Of a stretch of DNA of 64,000 nt, positions 38,006 through 49,918 are shown one piece after another. Under the pieces are notes generated by a model that saw only the letters and a list, made by a program, of their open reading frames with translations, had not been told where the DNA came from and made no database searches. Position 1 is the first letter of the stretch. Every line of letters begins with the position of its first letter. Both the position numbers and the translations under genes were made by a program. The DNA is from Apiospora phragmitis (Eukaryota > Ascomycota > Sordariomycetes > Amphisphaeriales > Apiosporaceae): assembly GCA_038363925.1 (NCBI GenBank), contig JAQQWL010000001.1, positions 1,426,001 to 1,490,000 of the forward strand. Direction: 5' to 3'.

Positions 38006-38710
38006 TCTGGGTCAGGAACCTTCGTCTTTGTCACCTAGTGACGTCCAGAATAAGCAGCAACTCTCCATGGCCGGCCAAGTCCGCCATATGCTGCGTACGT
38101 GTACAATTATACGTTGAATACCCCATTCGTTGCGTTGGAGATACCATTGTCCATGATCAGCACGGCCTTCCATGACTTCTCTTCCGAAGATTACTTCTAA
38201 TTCATGACTCTCGGACCCGACCACGATATTTCTTTGCATCCGGTTGGCGTTTGGTTCCTTGGTTTCTTTTCTTTGTCCTGCGAGCATCGGCCGCTGGTTT
38301 AGGGTTTCTGGGATGTAATTGGAATTTTTGCTAATACAAATGCACCGCGTGCTCGACGGTTGCAGGGGCGGTGTGTCGCTGTCGCGGGGAACTCCTTATT
38401 CCGATGGCCACATCTTTCACAACCAGGATTGAGTCGGGTGGTAGGAAGACTTTTCAGTCTCAAGAGGAGCCGCTATATCCGGAGGCGACTGTCAACACGC
38501 CCACATTATTGGGCAGCATCTTGGGAGGCAGGCTGCGAAGGGTTGCACAGCGCGGGGTTCGCCGATTTCGTCGAAGGGCTTTTCCGGCACGAATATGACT
38601 GCCCCATACGGAACAGAGGAGTTGGCAGAGGATCCTACGTAGCGGGATTTCCAGATGGATATTTGTCGCAGTTCGTATACGCCACAGGCAGCGTTAGGAG
38701 ATAAGCCAAA
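38006..38710 (+). pseudogene. Frame-broken coding segment downstream of the zinc-cluster gene
   Basis: Protein-like sequence resumes about 40 bases after the transcription factor stop: EPSSLSPSDVQNKQQLSMAG and QVRHMLR, then a GTACGT donor at about 38093, a possible long intron to a TTGCAG acceptor at about 38364, then GVSLSRGTPYSDGHIFHNQD. A frame change leads to GRKTFQSQEEPLYPEATVNT and PTLLGSILGGRLRRVAQR; restoring one G at about 38561 gives SPISSKGFSGTNMTAPYGTE, soon followed by a stop and by more protein-like sequence (DFQMDICRSSYTPQAALGDK). It could be the true 3' part of the transcription factor, separated by an indel, or a separate small gene. No family is recognised. Confidence 0.35.
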
Positions 38711-40560
38711 GTATGTACGATATATTGAAATATAGGAAGAAGAAGGATAGGAAGAGCAAAGCAAAGGAAACGGAACAAATCCCACGAGGGTACCAAACAT
38801 CAAGCAAGAAACAAAAAGGTTTCTTCTTAATTTCCCGAGTCGGGCTGAAAATGGATCCAAGCTTATATTGAGTTGCCGTATTGAGTCGAGTTATCTGGCT
38901 TGCTAAGGCAAATGTGACGTGGTAGGACGGGTATTGTTGATATATAACACCTGTACTATTGCACGGGACATGGTCGAGGCCGTCAATAATAACCCAATTC
39001 GAGGGGCCAGGGCTACGGGGAGGGATGTTGAGGGTTTAATTTTGATGATGATCAGATGCGTAATAGTATTAAGTGGCCAAGTAAGTCTAAATCGTGTTGC
39101 TATTCTGCCACGAAGAATAGGGAGAGTTACTTCAGGATAGAAGAAGCAAGCCTCACAGGCACGCAAAGTAGAAGTGATGGAGGACGGGAATGAATACCCT
39201 CTCCTTTCCCTGGGAAACCACTTTCATATTGGCACATACATGCACATACAGAGAGAGCCACCACATATTCATTCATCCAATGTCGACCGATTTGATTTCA
39301 GGGGTGGTAGCCGCGCGCAGGCACACGGACACACAGACACACACCTCGCGCTCTTTGGGGGGGGGGGGCAGGAGGCTTTTCCCGCTGCATACGGTCGGGA
39401 AATAAGATCGTGGATGTGGGCGGGACCCAAGCGTCGCTCGCCAATGAGAAAATAACCCGAGGCGGGAATGTCCAAAGTCTATCTACTACCACTGTAGGCA
39501 GCTTGCTAGCATGTAACCCCAAGGCCAGGGACACCGGCCAGGGAGTGGTGTGTGCCACCACCACCTGCCGCTCCAGCCCAGCATTTCCCAAAAAGTGCGA
39601 CCTCACCGACCGACCAACATTTCGTCTTTAGCGGGATTTGCCGCTAGGTGGGATGGTTTTAGCGGGCACTTGCTGACGACAGACACCCAGACACCCACTA
39701 ACTGCAGTCAGTTGCGTAGTCGCGTAGGCACTCACTCGAAATTGAATGATCAGGAGTCGTCGCCACAACTACTTACATGTATGGTCTGATTATCCAAATG
39801 ATACATCTTGAAATACATCAATCTATACTAAAGAAAACAGAGAGTGTTGGGTGGTATCAAAACAGAAAATGCAATTTGACCAGTGTTGCCAATGAGCGAG
39901 AAACGACTGGACCAGCGGGCGCGGCTTGACGGCCAGGACCCGGTGAGCCGTCACAGGCCACAACGGGCACAAGTACGCTGCAAGCTGCCAGCCAGGTCCA
40001 CCGTCCAGGTCGTAGCCTGGATTGAGGATTGATTGTTATCAAAATGACCTGACAAGACCACCTAGCACGTGGACCAATAGCAACGGCTGTTCGCGGTTAA
40101 CAGAAGCAATTGCCCTACCTCCTACCCAGAACTCCATGGCGATCCCTGTTGAGCGAGCGTAAGCGACGTCTTGGTCAGCACCGTCTGCCATCAACCGGAC
40201 CACGACGGAATTGCGTCCCCGAATCGGCTGAAGAGGGAAGAGGATGATGCTACCTCAACCGGCAAGGGATATCAATAAAAGGAAATTCCAATTTCATTTT
40301 CCTGCACATGCTGACCTTATCGCGTGCAACGGAAGCACACCCTGAGGAAATGATCAGCTCGCACGCAACCAAGCCCAGTCCATCCAAATTGCATCCCGCC
40401 ATCTTCAAATAGGACAACTCGAGAAGGAACCAAATGGACACGATAACCCATAACACGTTGATATGACGTACCAAAGAAAGAGAAAGAGGCAGAGGGGACA
40501 AAAAAGCAACCGCGCGCGCCGTAGGAACGCGGGCGGCCCTCGACCGTCAGGCCAATGCTG
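38711..40560. other. Intergenic region, no gene seen
   Basis: No coding signal is supported. A G12 homopolymer is at 39357-39368, preceded by an ACAC-rich stretch. The right end should contain the 3' untranslated region of the minus-strand hypothetical gene. Confidence 0.5.
39357..39368. repeat. G12 homopolymer
   Basis: Twelve consecutive G residues follow a CA/CT-rich stretch in non-coding DNA. Its exact length is doubtful, because shorter G and C runs in the coding genes of this window appear miscounted. Confidence 0.7.
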
Positions 40561-41189
40561 CTAGCTCAAGCCATCATCGCCCTTGCTCGAAGACGCCTTG
40601 ATCCTCTTTGCTGTGTGGTCGGAGTCCAAGCTCTTTCTCGCCGACTGATCACTGCCATCCCGTCGCTGTTCGCCGGTCACAGCGGTACTGCCTTCTGCCC
40701 GCTGCTGCTGCTGCTTGGACTTTAGCAACTCTTCAATCTCCTGGTCATTCTGTCGGGCTCCCTTGGGCTGTTGTCTTCGATGACTTCTTGGATCGCCCGC
40801 TTCTTCTTCTGAGGCTGGGTCTCGTAAGGTAGCGGCGGGGGCGTCAGGCCCCGAAACTGGCTGTCGTCCCACTTCAGGATGTCATCGCGAATGCTTACGG
40901 GCTGCTGTTCGTCTTGAGCGGGTTGATGGAGCTGGGCTTGGCGGACAAGGGCGCGCGTCAACGGCCGTCTTGCTGGAGGACCCTGTGCCCTTTCTTGGGG
41001 TTCGCGGTCGGCACGAGGGGTCCCACTGCGACTTCTGCGCTCGCTCGAGTTAGTAAATCGCCGGGGGAACTGATGTCGGGCTTAGCGCAGCTGGTCAACG
41101 TACTCCGATCCAACCGTCGCATGTGTTGAGAGGGCCTCATCTTCCCCAGCCGCGGACTGGCCTAGACTTCCGGCAACCGATCGTGGCAT
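40561..41189 (-). CDS. Small hydrophilic hypothetical protein (one apparent frame break)
   Basis: I do not recognise this protein. Two exons are inferred: 41104-41189, starting MPRSVAGSLGQSAAGEDEAL, and 40561-41034, with a 69-nt intron that has a GTACGT donor, a textbook TTTACTAACTC branch site and a CGCAG acceptor. The middle part reads RRPLTRALVRQAQLHQPAQD and VSIRDDILKWDDSQFRGLTP, followed by PPLPYETQPQKKKRAIQEVI. One G appears to be missing from the run at 40760-40762; restoring it carries the frame on through a Gln-rich coiled segment (QEIEELLKSKQQQQ) to KRIKASSSKGDDGLS and a stop at 40561, for 187 codons in all. The Lys/Arg-rich patches suggest a nuclear protein. Without the repair the protein would end 40 codons earlier. 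Confidence 0.65.
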
Positions 41190-43312
41190 GATGGCAGTTC
41201 TTCTTTTATCAACACAAAACGCACAGATGATTTATGATATCAATGGCACACAATATAACAGGTAAAGTTCTCTGGAGCTATCAGACTAGACTACCGCGCA
41301 AGAATGCACCACCCATCACCGCAGCTTTATATAAGACGCGACAGGATACACTTCCGTTTTTCAGACGGTGCCTGGAGCACCTGCGACACCATCATGCAAG
41401 GCTATAGCAGGTGGTGAATATGATCAATACTCGGGGTCGCCGTCACTTGTCTGCACTGCTTGTCTGCGCCTTGCATTCCTGTTGCATCCGAAGATACCAG
41501 GCTAGTCATCTTGACGGAGGTCTGTCTTCTGTTCTTCTACCGTTTACACTAGGGACTTAACATAGTGCCGTATGTGGCGCTTGTCAGCCCAGCAGCGACC
41601 CTGGCCTTTCGTAGATCAGCCCCTAGACTCGACAGGAAGATAAAAGGCGAGATTCTAGTAGACTTTGATCTGCTAAATTTAACGACCAGGCCAGTATAGG
41701 TAGTACGAACTAGAGCACGCGGCTACCATGCACATAAGACTGCGGAAGCGCGGTGCATTGCATGCTTACTTTTGTTAGCAAGGCTGTTCTGCTTCCCGTA
41801 CGCTTACGGGCTGCACACGGCATTTTCTCGTAACACCCAGTCTCGCAGAAAACAAGCGCTGAGCGGATTTCGCACCTTCAAGTTGGAGGGAGTCCGACAG
41901 TCGTCCATGGCTCAGCCACCACCACGAACTGTTGCAGGGGTATATAGCCGCCCCCAAATAAGTATGTGCCCTCCAGATGGCCATGGAATAACTTCTGAAG
42001 AAGAGGGGCCATGCCATGCAATTGTGTCACGAACAGTAGGCAACGTCATCTTTACTGCAAGGCGCTGCTATGTGTGTATCAGAAGCCATTGGCAAATCTT
42101 GCGACCCACTGTCAACCATGATTATCCAGGGGAACCCGACAAATTCTGCCATGTGTAATGGTGAGGTTCTTGTACTAACTTATGCTACAACCTTGCGAAA
42201 ACAGGAACCCGATCTCCCGGGCTCGTGCAGGATGGCATTTGATATAGTGGGAATTGGATAAGAAGAAATCAAAGACTATATACTTACCTACACATGAACT
42301 GCATTCGAGATTGAACGGAACATGTGACTCTTCTGCGATGTATAGTCTGACCAGAATATAAGGTGTTGCAGATGATGAAGTACCCAATGAAGCGTGATCC
42401 TTACTTAAATCAACCAGTACTTCTGAGCAATTTATGTTTTGTTGTGTTACATAGATGCCATCGAGCTGATTGACGACAACCTCTCGGAAGCAATTCCGTC
42501 GAGCGATAGGAGGGACAGCAACAGCAATAGCAACAGCAATAACATTATTAATATTCGCTGCGCCGCTTTTCACTAGAGAAACGCTGCGCCGCAACAAAGC
42601 CGATCGAACACTCTGGGCAACGTGCTTGTTACTGCTTACATACGCACACAATCACACCCACAAACCCAAGAAGAGCCTCGATGGATTTGCCACCCCTGGT
42701 TTGATAAGCCGTGGGGGCCGGATTGAGAAGAAGGCCTTCAGCCGGGGTGGTGAGGCATCTCTATCTAGGGAATGTCTTGTAGGTCATAGAGAAGACGTAG
42801 ATACAGAACAATATAGTTATTGTATTGGGTTTAGCAGCAGATATGGAATGGGTTGGAGGTGAAGCAGTCCTGGCGCGGACTACAGCTCTTGCTGTTACCT
42901 GGTTACCATCATCACGCTCCTGACGGAGGGTTTTTGCAATGGTAAACCATGGTGCGAGGTTCTTGATAGCTCCAGTGGTTGCCGTGTCCCGAGGCGACCT
43001 GAACAACGCTTATAGTTCAGCCTCAGCTCCGCGTCACAGTAGGCCTGACCAGAGATGTAAGCGCTCCAGGATATGGCGTCGAAGCCTCGTCATAGTCTAG
43101 TCGTAGTGAACGGAAACAAAGCTTAATACAGACATTTGTCGGGAGGCATTATCCAATCACCCCCCGATACATCTATAGTATGACGGAGGGGTGCTTTTAC
43201 GAAGAACTTTTGAGGGGCGCGGTGACCATGATGGTCGTTGGGTGCGGGCTGACCACCCTGACCACCATCCCTTTCGAAGCAAGCCCAGAGGATCAGACAC
43301 CGTAGACATCGA
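41190..43312. other. Intergenic region, no gene seen
   Basis: About 2.1 kb lies between the starts and ends of two minus-strand genes. Several short open frames are present on both strands, none with a recognisable domain or extendable frame. The left end should carry the promoter of the hypothetical gene and the right end the 3' untranslated region of the arrestin gene. Confidence 0.5.
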
Positions 43313-45022
43313 TCAGAAAGCCCCAAGCACATCGACCGCCACGCCGAGGGCCATTTCGGCCAAGCCCATGGCCAGGGCCAGGTCGTCGTAGTTCTTCTGC
43401 ATGCCCTCGGAACCCAGCAGCGCCTTCTTGTGGGCCTCCTGCTCCTCGCTCGGCGGCAGGACCCGCACGTTGGCGAGGCCGTGGACGTCGTGCGACTCGC
43501 CCGCGCAGGTCAGGCGGATGGCCCACTCCAGCTGGTACGTCAGCGAGATGTTGTACGTGTCGAAGGAAGGGTAGAGAAAGCGGCCGAACGGACTCTCGGC
43601 CGGCGCACCCAGCGTAGAGGATCCCGTCTGTGACAGGCGGATGCCAAGATGGGCGCCGAGGTTGAAAGGCGTGCCCATGAAAAAATGCCCTTGCTCGCTG
43701 GGCACGAAATGGGAGTAGTCCAGAATCGGCCTGTCGGAGGCTCTCACGATGTCATCGTCGACGGGCCGGATCGAGAATCGCCCGTTGCTGTTACCGTTGA
43801 GGCTCTCGGGGCTTGCGATGGCGATGTGCTTCTCGTCAGTGAGTTTGGTAGGGATGTCACTCGTCGTGTATTCGGGTGGCGGCTCATCTCTGATATTACC
43901 TCGCACTACGAGGGGGACTTTGAATGTGTGGTCTGCCTGCGAGAGTCCAAACCGGATAGGAAACTTGTGCTCGCGCTCTTCCTTGTGGTAACTGGTGAAA
44001 TCTCCCGGAGCCCGGATCCGGGTCTTTGATTTCAGACCTAGCTCAATGGATACAAACTCCACAGGCGGTAGACGGGAGGGATCGCCGTCCGGGCAGATGG
44101 AAGTGACCTCATCCTGTAGCTTGGGGACGATGTATATCTTCAATGGGATGGGGTCCGGATGATCCAGCTGAATGACAGTCGGGTAAGCCACCTTGGCAGT
44201 ATAGGCATACTTGGGCGTCTTGGAAGGGTTCCAGAACCTCCGCTGCCTCTCCCGAAACGTTGGCTTTCTCTCCGCGTTTTCGGCGAGCAGCATTTCGGTC
44301 CGGAGGAGGCGGGTTGCTTCGCGGATCCCGAATTCGAAGTCGCCACCTCCGATAGGCTGAGCCGTCGAGTGCTTGCGGATAAACAGGGGAAATTGAACCG
44401 TGACACTCTCGGTGCCCGGACAGACCAGACAGGCCTCGAGGACGTACTCGATGTACGCCTCGAACTTGCTCCCAGACCAGCCCGACTTCGAGACGAAGTA
44501 ATACACCGATGGAAGCTCATGCTTCGTCACATCGTCCTGCGACGAGCTGAGGTAGACTCCATGCCGATGGCCGCCCCCTTCTTCTTCTCCTCCTGCTGCC
44601 GCCGCCCGCTGCTTCTGCTGCTGCTGCTGTCGTTGTGAGGCGAGCTCGCCCTTCTCCCGCTTCCAGTCGTCCCCGCGTGACGCGAAGCCCGGCTGCGACG
44701 TCTCGGGGATGGTGACGGCGAAGGGGAACCGCGCCAGCCCCGTCACGGCGCCCTGGGCCACGACGTGCGATTTTTCGAACAGCACGGCGCGGCCGCGGTA
44801 GATATGGGTCGTGTTGGACCCCTTGCGCACCACCTTGGTCTTGGCGCGGCCGAACAGCCGGATGCGCACCTCGGTCCGGTCGCCGTGCTTCTTCTTCTTT
44901 GGGAAGAAGGCCCGGCTGCAGCTCACGTGACCTCGCACGGTGTCGCCGGGCACGTAGACCGACTGGAAGTCGGTGATGTCGATGTCCACACCGGCCTGGC
45001 CTTTGAATGCGTGGCGTGGCAT
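43313..45022 (-). CDS. Arrestin-like trafficking adaptor (ART family)
   Basis: A single uninterrupted exon encodes 569 residues with an arrestin N-terminal fold starting at VDIDITDFQSVYVPGDTVRG and the arrestin C-terminal domain from about residue 275 to 430. Fungal proteins of this kind bind plasma-membrane transporters and recruit the Rsp5/Nedd4 ubiquitin ligase, leading to endocytosis. In agreement, a PPxY motif (PPPEY) is present near residue 383. A low-complexity Gln/Ala/Gly/Glu insertion (QRQQQQQKQRAAAA) interrupts the N-terminal domain near residues 130-150; it corresponds to a CTG/TTC-rich stretch on the plus strand. Cargo cannot be predicted. The gene is divergent from MLH1, with 1.1 kb between starts. 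No frame break is needed. Confidence 0.88.
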   Translation of the reverse strand: MPRHAFKGQAGVDIDITDFQSVYVPGDTVRGHVSCSRAFFPKKKKHGDRTEVRIRLFGRAKTKVVRKGSNTTHIYRGRAVLFEKSHVVAQGAVTGLARFPFAVTIPETSQPGFASRGDDWKREKGELASQRQQQQQKQRAAAAGGEEEGGGHRHGVYLSSSQDDVTKHELPSVYYFVSKSGWSGSKFEAYIEYVLEACLVCPGTESVTVQFPLFIRKHSTAQPIGGGDFEFGIREATRLLRTEMLLAENAERKPTFRERQRRFWNPSKTPKYAYTAKVAYPTVIQLDHPDPIPLKIYIVPKLQDEVTSICPDGDPSRLPPVEFVSIELGLKSKTRIRAPGDFTSYHKEEREHKFPIRFGLSQADHTFKVPLVVRGNIRDEPPPEYTTSDIPTKLTDEKHIAIASPESLNGNSNGRFSIRPVDDDIVRASDRPILDYSHFVPSEQGHFFMGTPFNLGAHLGIRLSQTGSSTLGAPAESPFGRFLYPSFDTYNISLTYQLEWAIRLTCAGESHDVHGLANVRVLPPSEEQEAHKKALLGSEGMQKNYDDLALAMGLAEMALGVAVDVLGAF

Positions 45023-46162
45023 GGTGGAGGAGGCCTGGTTATAACGGCTCAGGGCTAGATGATGGATGCTAGAAGCTGGTTCGTGTGGTTTTAATGTGAA
45101 CCGGTACAGGTATCAGCTTGGGGGGGAGGGTTCTATATTTGGGTAGTCATCGCTCTATCAGCTCGGTAGAACAGAAAGCCAAGATAAAAGGGGCCCTTCG
45201 TATTTATAGGCTGGTGGTCAAGAGGAACTCAAGCTCGAATGTACCCCAGACCGAATACAAGTAGTACGTACAGAGAGCGAAGTAAGTTTCAGCTCCTGGC
45301 AATGGATGCATGGATGAGGCATAGAACGACACAACGATCTACAGCCATTGGCCACACACGCAGCCTGATGATCTTATCTTAGACGAATCCTACATGCGTC
45401 ATATGAGTGTCGAAATTCCAAGTAATGTGCGAACCAATCAATGTTGGCCACCAACCGGGGATCTGCACTTGTATACCTTGTATACCTGCCCATCTTCGCA
45501 GTACCATACTGTTGAAGGCAAGGACTCTTGGCTGAGCTTCAGCTTCGCTTTGGTGAGTTGGCTTTGTGCCGACAATCGCATATGGAGCCGAACGCCGCTC
45601 ATGACTTATTGTTAGGCAATCCGAGGTGCCTGCGCTAATGTAGATACCCACCCAGTCTACATATACCAGGTAGTCATACATGACCCATTTCATTCGATGT
45701 TCTTTTCGAAGACCTGCGAAACGAGGTGCAAGGTCATGAGAATGTTTTGCGGTAGAGGTTGTACCTGTATAAAAGTAAAGGAAGAAGGTGCGTTGGTACA
45801 GGCAATTCGAAATGGCCAATGCTCAATTGGAGCAGGAGCACCTTCCGTCATGTGATTCTTATTAGTAGCAAGCATCATCCGCATCTTGCTTCCCTCAAGA
45901 ACAGCATCTTTCGGTCCAAACGGCAACACTCTCCAAATGCAATCGAATGAATGAGAAAGAAACATAATTCCAGGCTCACATTTGCGATTGGTACGCCGCT
46001 CATCGAAGAAGCCTTAGCTGCCTGGGAATGATTGCGTAGGCTTTGCCTCAATGAAGGCACGATAGGGCATCCCTGCACAGCCTAGGCCACCATATATCTG
46101 CCCTCCTCTAGAGCAGCGAAGCGACGTTCCATCCGTGGCAGAGACCTTGCAAATCCCTGAAG
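45023..46162. promoter_or_regulatory. Divergent region between the arrestin gene and MLH1
   Basis: About 1.1 kb separates the two start codons and must contain both promoters. I see no additional gene. A G8-type run sits near 45120. An MluI-type MCB site (ACGCGT), often found upstream of replication and repair genes, was not noticed. Confidence 0.4.
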
Positions 46163-48468
46163 ATGGACGAGGTTATGGATATAGATGCTCCAAGGGGAGT
46201 CAAAAGAAAGGCCGACGAGTCTCTAATAGAAGAGGCAGGCCCGCGCCGAATCCAGGTAAGTACCTTGCTTGATCAATCACTTCCCAGTCACTTTACCTTA
46301 AACTGACCGGTGTCTCTCACATCCAGGCACTGGACCAAGATGTCGTGAACAAGATCGCTGCAGGGGAAATCATCGTAGCTCCGGTTCATGCTTTGAAGGA
46401 GTTGATCGAAAACGCAGTTGATGCAGGCTCCACATCCCTCGAGGTCCTAGTTAAAGAAGGTGGATTGAAGCTCCTGCAAATCACCGACAATGGCCATGGC
46501 ATCGACGTGAGTACTCCTTTGATCCAACCACTATGTTGCATTGGAATCTTACGATATTGCTAGAAAGATGACATGTCCATACTCTGCGAAAGGTTTACCA
46601 CTTCAAAGCTGAAGAAATTCGAGGACCTGCACAGCATCGACACTTATGGCTTTCGAGGTGAAGCTCTGGCTAGTATAAGCCACATTGCGCATCTCACAGT
46701 CACCACAAAGACCAAGGACTCCAACTGCGCATGGCGTGCCAATTACGACGGGGGAAAGCTGGTACCGGCCAAACCAGGCCAATCTGCGGACCCGAAGCCG
46801 ACAGCAGGGAGGAACGGCACTCAGATCACGGTAGAAGACCTTTTCTACAACGTGCCAACTCGGCGGAGGGCTTTCAGGTCTGCATCTGATGAGTATAACA
46901 AGATTATCGACATGGTGGGACGCTACTCAATCCACTGCCAAGGAGTCGCCTTTTCTTGTAAGAAGCATGGCGATTCTGGGATATCTATAGCTATCCAGGC
47001 AGCTGCCACTACTATGGATCGTATCCGCCAAATCCATGGAAGCAGTGTGGCGAACGAGTTAATCGAGTACGCTGCCGCCGATGAGCGCTATGGATTCAGC
47101 GCCAAAGGATGGGCGACTAATGCAAATTACCATATCAAGAAGACGACCCTACTTATTTTCATCAACAATCGAGCGGTCGAATCTTCCAATATCAAAAAGG
47201 CCATCGAACAGACGTATTCGACTTTCTTGCCCAAGAACGGCCACCCTTTTGTCTACCTCAGCCTTGAAATCGACCCCCAGCGCGTAGATGTGAACGTGCA
47301 TCCAACCAAGCGGGAAGTGAACTTCCTCAACGAAGACGAGATCATTCAGGCAATCTGCGAGAACATCCGGGACAAGTTGGCTGCTGTTGATACAAGCCGT
47401 ACCTTCATGACGCAATCCCTGCTACCTGGAACTATTGGGACATCGAGCACACCACAGTCTGACCCCAGTAGCTCCTCCGCGAAGACGCCCGCTGCAAAAG
47501 GCAAGACTCCGGTGCGGCCCTACGAGAATAATCTTATACGCACAGATTCCTCTATGCGTAAGATCACCAGTATGTTCCCGACTGCTAGCAAAGACGGGAC
47601 ATCTGCGGTGCCAGAGGATACGGACATGGAGCCAGAGTACCAAACCACAGATCGCGAGCCTATCGTCTGTCGCTTGACTAGTGTGCGTGAGCTACGGACA
47701 GCTGTGAGGCATGATATGCATCACGGCCTGACAGAAATATTCGCTGGTCACACCTTTGTTGGTATAGTTGATGAGCGGAGAAGACTGGCTGCTATGCAGG
47801 GTGGTGTGAAGCTTTACCTAGTGGATTATGGACGTGCTTGTCTCGAATATTTCTATCAGGTCGGACTTACCGACTTTGGGAACTTCGGCACTATCAAATT
47901 CCAGCCAGCCCTTGATCTGCGCGAGGTTCTCACTATAGCCGCCCAACATGAAAAGGCAACAGCAGCTGATGGAGAACTTGCCGATGACGATGATTTCAAT
48001 GTCGAGGAAGTCGTCGAGATGGTAACAGACCAGTTGATTGAGCGACGCGAAATGCTTCAAGAGTACTTCAGTCTCGAGATCTCCCCAGCCGGCGAATTAA
48101 TCAGTATCCCGCTTCTCTGCAAAGGATATACGCCAACCATGGCAAAACTCTCTCAATTTTTACTCCGGCTAGGCCCGCACGTGGACTGGACAGATGAGCA
48201 GGCCTGCTTCGAGGGCTTCCTTCGTGAGCTGGCAAGCTTTTATGTGCCCGAGCAGTTGCCGTCAATGCCAGGCAACACCGAGCAACTAGAGGCGGAAGAC
48301 ATTTCGGAAGAGCTCAAGGCCAGACGAGCGCACGTCAGACGAGCAGTCGAGCACGTCTTTTTCCCAGCGTTCAAGGCAAGACTGGTGGCTACGAAGTCCT
48401 TGATGAACGGCGCCGTGCTAGAACTGGCCGACTTGAAGGGGCTTTACAGGGTATTTGAAAGATGTTAA
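46163..48468 (+). CDS. MLH1: DNA mismatch repair protein MutL homolog MLH1
   Basis: MLH1 pairs with PMS1 or MLH3 to process mismatches found by MutS complexes and acts in meiotic crossover. Three exons (46163-46255, 46327-46506, 46564-48468) encode 725 residues. The GHKL ATPase motifs are intact: [20 protein letters not shown] then [36 protein letters not shown], and [20 protein letters not shown]. The domain ends with [14 protein letters not shown] near residue 320. The linker is Ser/Pro-rich, and the C-terminal dimerisation domain runs from about 450 to the conserved end YRVFERC. That FERC tail is typical of MLH1 and not of PMS1. The N-terminus carries a short acidic/basic leader. No frame break is present, so this gene is a useful control for assembly quality. 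Confidence 0.95.
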
Positions 48469-49065
48469 GACATCCGAGAAGGACGGGTCAGCACGATGGA
48501 CTGACGATAGATACCTTGGAGCTGGAGTTTGGTATTGCTTTGCCACTCACAATCTGTCTGCGATCTTGGCGCGAGCTACTACGGCATATGGGTCAAAGGC
48601 GCATGCATACCGTACATATGGATGACTGTATTAAAGAACATAGCTTCATGACGACATCACAAGATCTCTGTGCATCAATCAAGGTAGCTTTCAAATATAA
48701 CAAAAACTTCATGAGGTTCATGATGAAACTTACCTTTACGTTTATCTCATGGTGTTTCCCAGTTCTCACAGGCAGCCTATGGGGCTTGCTGGTTGCCTCG
48801 TAGTTCTTGCAACGCGTTAAAGGGGTAAATCTGTACTTAGGGGCGAATATCCTCTGATGGGGTTAGGTTCGAAAAGACGCATTCGGTTCTATTAATGAAC
48901 TCACAGCGTAAAGCCAGAAGGGAAACCAATGTCATGCCGCTAACGCCGACCGTATCGTATCCTCGTTTCTCCCCCAGGAGACCCTGCTAGTCGCTGAAAA
49001 TAAGTAAATGTCTGTGAGCAGAGCACCCGCACAAACGTCCAAGAGCTTGCTTCCTATCAGTCTCT
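48469..49065. other. Convergent 3' region between MLH1 and the J-protein gene
   Basis: Two genes end towards each other here. The sequence contains no further coding signal that I can support and probably holds both 3' untranslated regions. Confidence 0.5.
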
Positions 49066-49918
49066 TCATCCGATAGGCTTGACCTTCTTCTTCTTCTTGC
49101 CGGGCTCCCCCGAACTGCTGCCCCCTTTGCCCTTCTGGAACTGGCGCCAGCTGGAGATGCGCTGGTCGCGGGTGGCCTCCCAGTCCTGATCGTGCTGGCG
49201 TTTGCGCTTGCGCTCGTCGATCTCCTCCTCCTGGCGGCGCTGGTCGCGGCCCTCCTCCTGCATCTGGGCCTTAACCTGGCGGCGGCGGCGCTGCTCGTTG
49301 TCGATGAGGACCTCGCGGGTCTTGACGCGCCAGTCGCGGGCGAAGTCGTCGGTGCGCAGCTCGGGCGAGTCGACGGTCCACTTGTGCTCGCGCATCAGCA
49401 GCATGCGCGCGTCGGCGATGGCCTCGTCGAGGCGCTCGCGGTGCTTCTCGTCCATCAGCTCCGTCTGCGCCTTCTTGAGCCGGTCGAAGGCGTCGGGCGC
49501 CTGCGGGTTCTTGGTCTTGTCCGGGTGGATCAGTAGCGACTTCTTGCGGTACGTCATCTTGATGTCGGAATCGGGCACGCCCGGTTTCAGGTCTAGGACT
49601 GCGTAGCTGTAAAGAGAAATGGAGAGAGGGTGTTAGTGGCGATTCTTCTTCTTCTTCTTCTTCTTCTTCTTGGCGCTATTCCAGCAGAACGAGGAGAGGA
49701 AGGACCTACGCATCAAGGCGGAAGGCTTTGAGAATCCGGTCGATTTCGGCATCCTGGGGTGAGAGTTAGCCATGGACATTCGTATATTGTCTGGTGAGAA
49801 GGGGCAACGGAGGGGGGTTTACCTTCTCAAACTCCTTGGCCTCGGAGGCGAGCGCATCGAGCGCATCTATATCCTCCTTCTCCATCAACTTCGGGTCCGA
49901 CGGAATCTCAGCTGCCAT
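49066..49918 (-). CDS. spf31: DNAJC8/Spf31-like spliceosome-associated J-domain protein
   Basis: Three exons (49823-49918, 49710-49753, 49066-49606) encode 226 residues. The J domain starts at AEIDRILKAFRLDAYAVLDL and carries the essential HPD tripeptide in SLLIHPDKTKNPQAPD. A long, highly charged coiled-coil follows (EEGRDQRRQEEEIDERKRKR), then RDQRISSWRQFQKG, which matches the DSWRNFQ end of human DNAJC8, and a basic tail KKKKKVKPIG. Relatives are associated with the spliceosome in human (DNAJC8) and fission yeast (Spf31). The first intron donor is GTAAAC. The second intron contains a (TTC)n microsatellite on the plus strand. The start at 49918 is 422 bases from the divergent DBP10 start. 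No frame break is needed. Confidence 0.9.
49643..49672. repeat. (TTC)10 microsatellite within an intron
   Basis: About ten tandem TTC units lie in the second intron of the minus-strand J-protein gene, reading as GAA on the transcript. The purine run is near the donor side, so it may affect splicing, but nothing shows this directly. Confidence 0.85.
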
